A stretch of DNA of 7,188 nt, from the NCBI GenBank assembly GCA_029946075.1, contig JAQSDT010000107.1:1-7188 (forward strand). The letters are read 5' to 3'. This stretch comes from a bacterium (GTDB lineage Bacteria; Pseudomonadota; Alphaproteobacteria; Rhizobiales; Xanthobacteraceae). The position numbers were made by a program, and so were the translations under genes. Shown one piece after another: positions 1 through 5,808 of this stretch. Below the pieces are notes generated by a model that saw nothing but the letters and a program-made list of their open reading frames with translations, searched no databases and was not told where the DNA came from. Position 1 is the first letter of the stretch; each line of letters begins with the position of its first letter.

Positions 1-865
<865 letters not shown>

Positions 866-920
866 GATGCTTTCTCCCAACGCGATGCTTTTTCTGACGG
901 TTCAAGTGCAGTTGACTGCG

Positions 921-948
921 CATGAAGCACTCATGGCACAGATTGTGC
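921..948. promoter_or_regulatory. Two abutting perfect dyads, overlapping a sigma-54-like promoter
   Basis: CATGA-N5-TCATG (921-935) is followed directly by GCACA-N3-TGTGC (936-948); both are perfect inverted repeats. The same bases contain TGGCAC (934-939) and, ten bases after the GG pair, a GC (947-948). That matches the GG-N10-GC spacing of sigma-54 promoters on the plus strand, although the -12 half (GTGCG) departs from TTGCW. The site lies about 55 bp upstream of the oxidoreductase ATG and about 105 bp upstream of the symporter remnant. dctA-type symporter genes are classically sigma-54/DctD dependent, so it could be the old symporter promoter. It could equally be an operator for the oxidoreductase gene. 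Short dyads and GG-N10-GC matches arise by chance in GC-rich DNA, so this is tentative. Confidence 0.35.
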
Positions 949-1053
949 GCTACGTGAATGCTCGGCCGCCCTGGCATTCCAGACCTTGGCAGCATGGATG
1001 CGCAATTCTGTCGCACTCTTTCTTGCCGGTCGCCAGGAAAACGGGGGGCAAGA

Positions 1054-1182
1054 ATGTCCAGCAGGCTCACGCAATACATCCTGATCGCCATGCTGTTCCT
1101 GCGCCTGATCAGGATGATCATCGCGCCGTTGGTGTTTGCCACGCTGGTCGGCGGCATCGCGAGAGCCGTTCCTTCTGCGTGA
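1054..1182 (+). pseudogene. Remnant of a dicarboxylate/amino acid:cation symporter (DctA/GltP family)
   Basis: A 42-codon frame begins at an ATG preceded by GGGGGGC (1043-1049) and ends at TGA 1180-1182. Its start, MSSRLTQYILIAM, looks like the N-terminus of DAACS-family symporters. Residues 14-36 (LFLRLIRMIIAP, then LVFATLVGGIA) match the conserved LxLIKMIIAPLVFxTLVxGIA block that in intact proteins lies some 25-45 residues further in. The frame thus joins the start to the second conserved helix with an in-frame internal deletion, then loses homology after GIA and stops. Intact members have about 410-450 residues and many membrane helices, so this cannot transport. ATGCTG sits at the join, and a repeat of such a string in the ancestor could have mediated the deletion (inference). 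Translation of a 42-residue hydrophobic peptide is still possible, because the ribosome site survives. Confidence 0.62.
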
Positions 1183-1192
1183 GGCGCAGCCC

Positions 1193-2509
1193 TCAAAAGA
1201 AATTCAGATCCTGCGTGCGGCCGCCTTTTGCGACTGTCGCGTATTCGATCGCGAGGAATAATCCGCCGGCGACGTAGATCCTGCGCCGTTTTTCTGTGGC
1301 CAATTTCTGCGACAGCTGCACCGCATCTTCAATCGTCGCGGCGAGACGAACATCGCTTTCGGGGTTGGCGCGCTGCGCGGCGGCGGCAATCATATTCGCA
1401 TCGCCGCCTTTGTGGTGCGCGGTCGTGCAGATGATGGTGTCGAATGACGGCGCCAGCGCGCCGACGATCTCGTCGGCCCTCTTGTCGCCGGATACGCCGG
1501 TGACGAGAATCCAGTTATCCGCGCCGTGAAGAGACGCCAGGCTGGCGAGCGATTGCCGGATGCCGTCGGGCGTGTGGCCGACGTCGATGACGGTGAGCGG
1601 ATTTTGCCGGATTGCTTCGAGGCGCCCCGGCCAGCGGGCGTCGCGAAGGCCGTCGCGAATGGCGGCCTCGACCTGGTCGGCGGCCTTGCGCGGCTGGGCG
1701 CGCTGCAGCCAGAGCAGAAACATCGTGGCTGCGATGGCCGCATTGTTGAACTGAAACGCGCCGGTCAGTCCGAGCTCGAGGCCACCGAAATCATGATCGC
1801 CGAAGCGGAAATCGAATTGCTGCCCCGAGACTTTCGAAATCTCGTTGCCGATGGCGATCTCGTCGCGGACGAACAGTGAGGTGCAGCCGCGGCTGCGGTT
1901 ATATTCGAGCAGATGCGGCCGCAGCGTTCTGCAGTTTTCGCCGTAGACAATGGTGCCCCCGGCCGCGCAGGCGTCGCTCTTGTCGGATGCGATCAGTTCG
2001 AGCGAATGGCCGAGCAATTCGACGTGTTCGAAATCGAGCGAGGTGACGCTGGCTTCACGCGCACCGACGAGGCGAACCGGATCGTAGCGCCCTCCGATGC
2101 CGGCCTCGAACACCGCGAAATCGCATTGGCGTTCCCGAAAATGCAGACAGGCGAGCGCGAACAGCGCTTCAAAGGCGCCGAACCTCTCGCCGAGATGTTC
2201 CGAAACGCTCGCAATAGCTGCCCCGACCTGCCGCTTCAGCCGTGCGAATGTTTCGTCATCGATCTCGCCGCCGTCGACCTGGATACGCTCGTTGAAGCGA
2301 TAGAGATGCGGTGACGTGAACAGGCCGGTGCGCAGACCGCTGGCGCGGCCGATGCGTGCACAGATCGCCGCCGTGCTGCCTTTGCCGTTGGATCCCGTGA
2401 CGACTACCGAGATGCGCTGCAGCCATGCGCGATCGATCGAGAGCGCCTCCAGCAGCGCCGCCATGCGCGCGAGGCAAATGCCGTCGCCATATTTCGGAAG
2501 GTCGAACAC
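1193..2509 (-). CDS. FolC-like Mur ligase family protein, second gene of an amide-ligase operon
   Basis: 438 residues from a GTG start (2509-2507) to TGA (1195-1193). The start is fixed by the overlap TAGTG with the upstream gene's stop, which implies translational coupling. The Mur-ligase ATP-binding loop GSNGKGST is at 39-46, followed by TSPHL at 65-69 and FNERI at 72-76. EAGIGGRYD (135-143) corresponds to FolC ExGxGGRxD; SLDFEHVELLG (157-167) and IASDKS with K177 correspond to the FolC metal-site and carbamylated-lysine regions. GAFQFNNAAIA (250-260), WPGRLEAI (293-300) and VIDVGHTPDG (307-316) lead into the C-terminal Rossmann domain. Length and motif order fit folylpolyglutamate/dihydrofolate synthase. 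However, the FolC signature DGAHNP is DVGHTP here, and the gene is paired with an ATP-grasp ligase, so a folate role is doubtful. The chemistry should be ATP-dependent amide bond formation via an acyl-phosphate, in the cytoplasm; the substrates are unknown. Confidence 0.9.
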   Translation of the reverse strand: MFDLPKYGDGICLARMAALLEALSIDRAWLQRISVVVTGSNGKGSTAAICARIGRASGLRTGLFTSPHLYRFNERIQVDGGEIDDETFARLKRQVGAAIASVSEHLGERFGAFEALFALACLHFRERQCDFAVFEAGIGGRYDPVRLVGAREASVTSLDFEHVELLGHSLELIASDKSDACAAGGTIVYGENCRTLRPHLLEYNRSRGCTSLFVRDEIAIGNEISKVSGQQFDFRFGDHDFGGLELGLTGAFQFNNAAIAATMFLLWLQRAQPRKAADQVEAAIRDGLRDARWPGRLEAIRQNPLTVIDVGHTPDGIRQSLASLASLHGADNWILVTGVSGDKRADEIVGALAPSFDTIICTTAHHKGGDANMIAAAAQRANPESDVRLAATIEDAVQLSQKLATEKRRRIYVAGGLFLAIEYATVAKGGRTQDLNFF

Positions 2510-3507
2510 TACAGCAGCCCCATGGCGCTGAGCGTATGACGCCAGATAGTCAGGATCAGGTCGCCGCGACCGGAATTCTCCAGCAGCCGGATCGAGGGGT
2601 TGGAATTGACCTCGATCACAGCAATGTCGTCCGGATCGCGGCCAATGTCCACGAACAGGTCGATGGCGGCGACGCGCAGCCCGAGCGCGCGGGCCGCCTG
2701 CCGCGCCAGCGCGACCGCCCGGTCGGACGGCGCCGCCGCCAGCACCATCGTTCCACCGGCGCTGAGATTCATCCGGCCGGGAATCTCGCGCCGCTCGCCT
2801 TTCGCCGGTACGATATCGAGCGATGGGTCATCGAGCGTCAGCGCCACCGGGGAAAGACCGCGTGCGCGCAACACTTCGTTGTGGGCGGCAAGCAGGTCGC
2901 GCAAGCTCTGCACGCCATCGCCCGATACGAACGGCGGATGTTTTCGCGCACAGAAGAGCGCGTCGTCGTCGAGCAGGAACACGCGATACTCGGTTCCCTC
3001 GACGATCCGCTGCATCAGCACGGCGTCGTAATAGCGGGTCACCTCGTCGAGATAGCGCGCGAGCGCCGCCTCGCCGTAGACGGCTTGTGCGAAATCGCCG
3101 CGTGATCCCGTCAGCGGTTTGACGAAGGTCGAATCACCCAACGCCCTGAAATACGAGATCGCGTCGCTGCGTTCGTGCCCGGCCGGGCGATGCGCGTGAT
3201 GGCGCGCGTGCAGGAAGAAATAGTCGCCGCCGAGCGTGGGCACGCCTGCTGCCTGCAGGATCCTGTCGGTGAAGTACTTATCGTACGCCAGCGTCGAGGC
3301 AGTGGCGTTGTTCTGCGGGTACCAGGAGCTGCGGCCGGCGCCGAACTGGATGGATTTGTTGCGCGAGGCCAGGCTGACGAGTAGTCCCGACCCGCCGTCG
3401 AGGTCTCGAAATTCCAGCCCGAGTTCGGCGCAGGCGAATTCCGCGTATACCGACTGGTCCGGATAGAAGCCCGGTTTTCCCTTTCGAAACTCGCTCGGGC
3501 TTCGCAT
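2509..3507 (-). CDS. ATP-grasp ligase resembling the cyanophycin synthetase ATP-grasp domain
   Basis: 332 residues from ATG 3507-3505 to TAG 2511-2509; a modest purine-rich site (AAAAGAGA) precedes the start. The ATP-grasp core is legible. NATASTLAYDKYFTDRIL then AAGVP (67-90) matches the family's entry block (AxDKxxTxxxLxxAGVP). VKPLTGSRG (129-137) is the nucleotide-binding lysine and glycine loop, and RIVEGTEYRVFLLD (167-180) is the central strand pair. FVSGDGVQSLRDLLAAHN (193-210) and MNLSAGGT (246-253) are the blocks most typical of cyanophycin synthetase and GshAB-type grasp domains. D283, E299 and N301 (in IEVNSNPSIR) are the expected magnesium ligands. Cyanophycin synthetase has about 870 residues with N-terminal, ATP-grasp and Mur-ligase domains. 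This protein is essentially the grasp domain with a short N-terminal extension, and the ligase follows as a separate, overlapping gene. It should activate a carboxylate with ATP and couple it to an amine; the substrate is unknown. Confidence 0.9.
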   Translation of the reverse strand: MRSPSEFRKGKPGFYPDQSVYAEFACAELGLEFRDLDGGSGLLVSLASRNKSIQFGAGRSSWYPQNNATASTLAYDKYFTDRILQAAGVPTLGGDYFFLHARHHAHRPAGHERSDAISYFRALGDSTFVKPLTGSRGDFAQAVYGEAALARYLDEVTRYYDAVLMQRIVEGTEYRVFLLDDDALFCARKHPPFVSGDGVQSLRDLLAAHNEVLRARGLSPVALTLDDPSLDIVPAKGERREIPGRMNLSAGGTMVLAAAPSDRAVALARQAARALGLRVAAIDLFVDIGRDPDDIAVIEVNSNPSIRLLENSGRGDLILTIWRHTLSAMGLL

Positions 3508-3797
3508 GCGATCTCTTTTTGAAACGTTATTAATTCGGTGTAGTTGTTTATTGCCAGATCGATGCCGAATTCAGCAAGTTAATTGCGCGGGAAAGCGTTA
3601 ACGAAGGCAATCGAACCTTTCTGCATATTCGAGCGACTGCCATTCCAAGTTCTCAATTGTGCGCCACGTCATATTGACTATGTGTATGCGCGGCGCAAAC
3701 GACGCCGTCAGATCGCCAGTGATTTCGCGGGTTTCGGCACTCCGAACCCATCAAACCGAAACGTTCTACAGCAAGACGTCAGGATAAACGAAAAGCC
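3508..3797. promoter_or_regulatory. Divergent intergenic region between the ligase operon and the ferredoxin reductase gene
   Basis: 290 bases, visibly richer in A and T than the flanking genes, separate two divergently transcribed genes, so promoters for both are expected here. On the plus strand TTGACT (3674-3679) resembles a -35 hexamer, but the bases 17 further on (AAACGA) are a poor -10. On the minus strand no convincing pair stands out. No FNR/FixK box (TTGAT-N4-ATCAA) was found. AGGA at 3781-3784 is the best ribosome site for the reductase, 13 bases before its ATG. Confidence 0.5.
3729..3762 (+). promoter_or_regulatory. Possible alternative hairpins upstream of the ferredoxin reductase gene
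   Basis: GGGTTTCGG (3729-3737) can pair with CCGAACCC (3742-3749), leaving a four-base loop and one bulged T. Its last seven bases can instead pair perfectly with CCGAAAC (3756-3762). The two pairings exclude each other and end about 35 bases before the ATG at 3798, so the element would lie in the 5' leader if transcription starts further upstream. There is no following U run, and no transcript start is known. This may be chance. Confidence 0.25.
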
Positions 3798-4571
3798 ATG
3801 AGCGCGTTCTATCGAGAGAAGGTTCTTTCCGTCAGGCACTGGACCGATACGCTTTTCAGCTTCACCGCCACCCGCGATTCCGGCTTCCGTTTCCAGAATG
3901 GCCAGTTTGCGATGATCGGCCTCGAGGTCGAGGGCCGGCCGCTGCTGCGCGCCTACAGCATGGCGAGCGCCAATCACGAGGAGGAGCTGGAGTTCTTCTC
4001 CATCAAGGTCGCGGATGGCCCGCTGACCTCGAAGCTGCAGAAGATCCGCGAAGGCGATGAAATCCTGGTCGGCCGCAAAGCGACCGGCACGCTGATCACC
4101 GACAATCTCATTCCCGGCAAGCGCCTCTTGCTGCTGTCGACCGGCACGGGCCTCGCCCCGTTCGCGAGCCTGATCAAGGACCCGGACGTCTACGATCGCT
4201 TCGAGACGATCGTGCTGGTCCATGGCTGCCGTCAGGTGTCCGAACTGGCGTATGGCGAGGAACTCGTCGCCAAGCTGCGCGATGACGAATTGTTCGGTCC
4301 GCTGTTGTCGGAGAAATTGCTGTATTATCCGACTGTGACCCGCGAGCCGTTCCGCAACCGCGGCCGCATCACCGACCTGATTTCCTCCGAGCAGTTGTTC
4401 AACGACATCCATCAGGCCCCGCTCGACATCGAGACCGACCGCGTCATGATGTGCGGCAGCCCCGGGATGCTGGAAGAATTGAAACAGATGTTCGAATCCG
4501 GCGGATTCATCGAAGGCAGCGGCAACAAGCCGGGCCATTTCGTGATCGAAAAGGCGTTCGTCGAACGCTGA
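3798..4571 (+). CDS. fpr: Ferredoxin--NADP(+) reductase, bacterial FPR type
   Basis: 257 residues, the usual length of bacterial-type (subclass II) ferredoxin/flavodoxin-NADP reductases. The FAD-binding motif RAYSMAS is at 51-57, with PLTSKLQ at 75-81 in the flavin phosphate region. The NADP-binding GTGLAPF is at 116-122, HGCR at 142-145 and MCGSPGM at 218-224. The chain ends IEKAFVER, like Azotobacter FPR, with no C-terminal tyrosine of the plastid enzymes (family knowledge). It moves electrons between NADPH and ferredoxin or flavodoxin in the cytoplasm, serving Fe-S assembly, biosynthesis, nitrogen fixation or oxidative-stress repair; the window does not say which. The ATG is preceded by AGGA at a long 13-base spacing, so initiation may be weak or the true ribosome site imperfect. 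It is transcribed away from the ligase operon and followed by REP-like hairpins. Confidence 0.95.
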   Translation: MSAFYREKVLSVRHWTDTLFSFTATRDSGFRFQNGQFAMIGLEVEGRPLLRAYSMASANHEEELEFFSIKVADGPLTSKLQKIREGDEILVGRKATGTLITDNLIPGKRLLLLSTGTGLAPFASLIKDPDVYDRFETIVLVHGCRQVSELAYGEELVAKLRDDELFGPLLSEKLLYYPTVTREPFRNRGRITDLISSEQLFNDIHQAPLDIETDRVMMCGSPGMLEELKQMFESGGFIEGSGNKPGHFVIEKAFVER

Positions 4572-4577
4572 CTTTGC

Positions 4578-4607
4578 AGCCCGGGTGCAGCGTAGCGAAA
4601 CCCGGGA
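4578..4607 (+). repeat. REP-like inverted-repeat element, copy 1
   Basis: Starting seven bases after the reductase stop codon, agcccgggtgcagcgtagcg continues through aaacccggga. CCCGGGT (4580-4586) and ACCCGGG (4600-4606) form a perfect 7-bp stem. It is a variant of the 'agcccggatggagcgaagcgcaatccggg' element dispersed in Bradyrhizobium-type genomes. The stem is GC-rich but has no U run after it, so it may slow or protect transcript 3' ends rather than act as a classical terminator. Confidence 0.75.
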
Positions 4608-4628
4608 TTTGCGCCGCGGATCGATTTT

Positions 4629-4660
4629 TCCCGGATTGCGCTTCGCTCCATCCGGGCTAC
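4629..4660 (-). repeat. REP-like inverted-repeat element, copy 2 in opposite orientation
   Basis: CCCGGAT (4630-4636) and ATCCGGG (4650-4656) flank tgcgcttcgctcc, which itself holds an inner GCG-CTT-CGC turn. Read on the minus strand this is the classic gtagcccggatggagcgaag form, so it faces copy 1 across about 21 bases. GGGCTAC at its edge (4654-4660) can also pair with GTAGCCC at 4674-4680. The pair lies between two co-oriented genes and could terminate or stabilise the reductase transcript. Spurious frames through such elements on the minus strand give MERSAIR-like peptides, as seen here. Confidence 0.78.
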
Positions 4661-4758
4661 AGGCTTCACCCCCGTAGCCCACCCCGTCCTCTCACTGCTA
4701 TAACCACTCCCGAACGCCGCGCGCCCAATCGACGCGGCGAAGACGGGAGAGCGTTTGC

Positions 4759-5631
4759 GTGTCGCTGCTTGAACGATCCGGCTCGGCCAAGACCGCCTTC
4801 GTGTTCGCGGGCGGCGGCAGCTTCGGCGCCATTCAGGTCGGCATGCTGCATTCACTCGCCGCCCATGGCGTCACCGCGGACATGGTGGTCGGCTCCAGCG
4901 TCGGGGCGTTGAACGGCGCGTTCTATGCCGGCGATCCCACGCTTGCCGGCGTGGAGCGGTTGGGAAAAATCTGGCGCGGCCTGACGCGGCGCGATGTATT
5001 TCCGATGAACTGGCGGACGGTGCTGAGCTTCCTGCGCCACCGCGATTTCCTGATTCCGCATGACGGCATCCGCAGGCTGATCGAGGATCACATCCCCTAT
5101 CGCAACCTGCAGGACGCGAAGCTGCCGGTGCATATCGTCACGACCGACATCATTTCGGGTGACAGCGTAGTGCTGTCCGAAGGCTCCACCGCGGAAGCGA
5201 TCGTTGCCTCCACCGCGATCCCCGGCGCGTTCTCGCCGATCCACTACAAGGACTACTATCTCGCCGACGGCGCGATCTCCAGCAATACGCCGATCCAGAT
5301 CGCGGTGAAGAAGGGCGCGCGGCGGCTGATTATCCTGCCGACCGGGCACGCCTGCGCGCCGCGGGCGCCGCCAACCGGCGCGCTCGCCAATGCGCTGCAC
5401 GCGCTGACGCTGCTGATCGCACGGCAACTGGTCAGCGAACTCGAAAGTCTCGGGCCCGAGATCGAGTATTACGTGGTGCCGCCGCTGTGCCCGCTGGTGG
5501 GATCGCCGTACGATTTTTCGCGGACCGCCGATCACATCGATCGTGCCATCGCGAGCACCGACGCGTGGCTGGGCCAGCACGGCCTGCAGCAGGGCCGGAT
5601 TCCCCACGAGATGCGACCGCACAGCCATTGA
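4759..5631 (+). CDS. Patatin-like phospholipase family protein (RssA-like)
   Basis: 290 residues from a GTG start at 4759, chosen because GGGAGAG (4745-4751) lies seven bases before it and homology begins soon after. The glycine-rich oxyanion loop is AGGGSFGA (17-24). The nucleophile elbow GSSVG (45-49) places the catalytic serine at S47, and LADGA (168-172) supplies D170, completing the Ser-Asp dyad. TTDIISG near 128-134 and ASTAIPGAFSP (150-160) are further family blocks. Length is typical of small bacterial patatins, and there is no signal peptide or added membrane domain, so it is probably cytosolic or peripheral. Such enzymes hydrolyse acyl esters of lipids; the actual substrate is unknown. 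TATAAC at 4699-4704 resembles a -10 box but no -35 accompanies it. It follows the REP-like pair and is probably its own transcription unit. Confidence 0.93.
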   Translation: MSLLERSGSAKTAFVFAGGGSFGAIQVGMLHSLAAHGVTADMVVGSSVGALNGAFYAGDPTLAGVERLGKIWRGLTRRDVFPMNWRTVLSFLRHRDFLIPHDGIRRLIEDHIPYRNLQDAKLPVHIVTTDIISGDSVVLSEGSTAEAIVASTAIPGAFSPIHYKDYYLADGAISSNTPIQIAVKKGARRLIILPTGHACAPRAPPTGALANALHALTLLIARQLVSELESLGPEIEYYVVPPLCPLVGSPYDFSRTADHIDRAIASTDAWLGQHGLQQGRIPHEMRPHSH

Positions 5632-5808
5632 AAGGCGAGGTTCGCTGCACTGCGAAATACGCGCAAGGAAACGGGCCGCTGGATGTCCGGCGAACTTTAT
5701 TTGCGGTCTCGTGTCACATCCGCGAGTCCAGGGCCGTATATCGTATGGCGCTTGTTCCTCCGGTTGGCATAAGCTGCCTGCGTCACGACCCATTGGCTGA
5801 GGGATTCC
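5632..5808. other. Intergenic gap upstream of the glutamate-synthase-like gene
   Basis: 177 bases with no gene. TCACAT and TATATC, spaced 17 bases apart around 5714-5742, are only a poor match to a housekeeping promoter. GAGGGA at 5799-5804 is the ribosome site of the next gene. I see no terminator hairpin after the patatin gene. Confidence 0.45.

Larger units (their letters stand above)
866..1192. other. Intergenic region without an intact gene
   Basis: These 327 bases lie between the start of the oxidoreductase gene (minus strand) and the end of the FolC-like ligase gene (minus strand). They must carry the oxidoreductase promoter, but I find no convincing -35/-10 pair. What can be seen is the oxidoreductase ribosome site (872-878), two adjacent dyads (921-948), and a plus-strand symporter remnant (1054-1182) that stops 10 bases before the end of the convergent ligase gene. 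A short GAGG/CCTC inverted repeat at 1181-1194 is too weak to call a terminator. Other reading frames crossing this stretch have no recognisable family character. Confidence 0.6.

Noticed and set aside
1193..2509. Calling this gene the housekeeping folC
   Set aside because: The family match is clear, but the altered DGAHNP motif and the coupling to an ATP-grasp ligase argue for a paralogue; the gene symbol was left empty.
2425..3105. Plus-strand open frame (226 codons) across the ligase gene junction
   Set aside because: It is antisense to two well-supported genes and has no recognisable motif.
3674..3702. TTGACT as the -35 of an fpr promoter
   Set aside because: The bases at the right spacing (AAACGA) do not resemble a -10 box, so it is noted only as a weak candidate within the intergenic entry.
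4578..4660. Rho-independent terminator of the ferredoxin reductase gene
   Set aside because: The hairpins are strong but neither is followed by a T run in the plus direction, and their sequence identifies them as dispersed REP-like elements.
3708..4682. Minus-strand open frame (324 codons) opposite the ferredoxin reductase gene
   Set aside because: The plus strand encodes an unmistakable FPR. The beginning of the minus frame is a translation of the REP-like repeats (PDGAKRNPG), a known source of spurious proteins.
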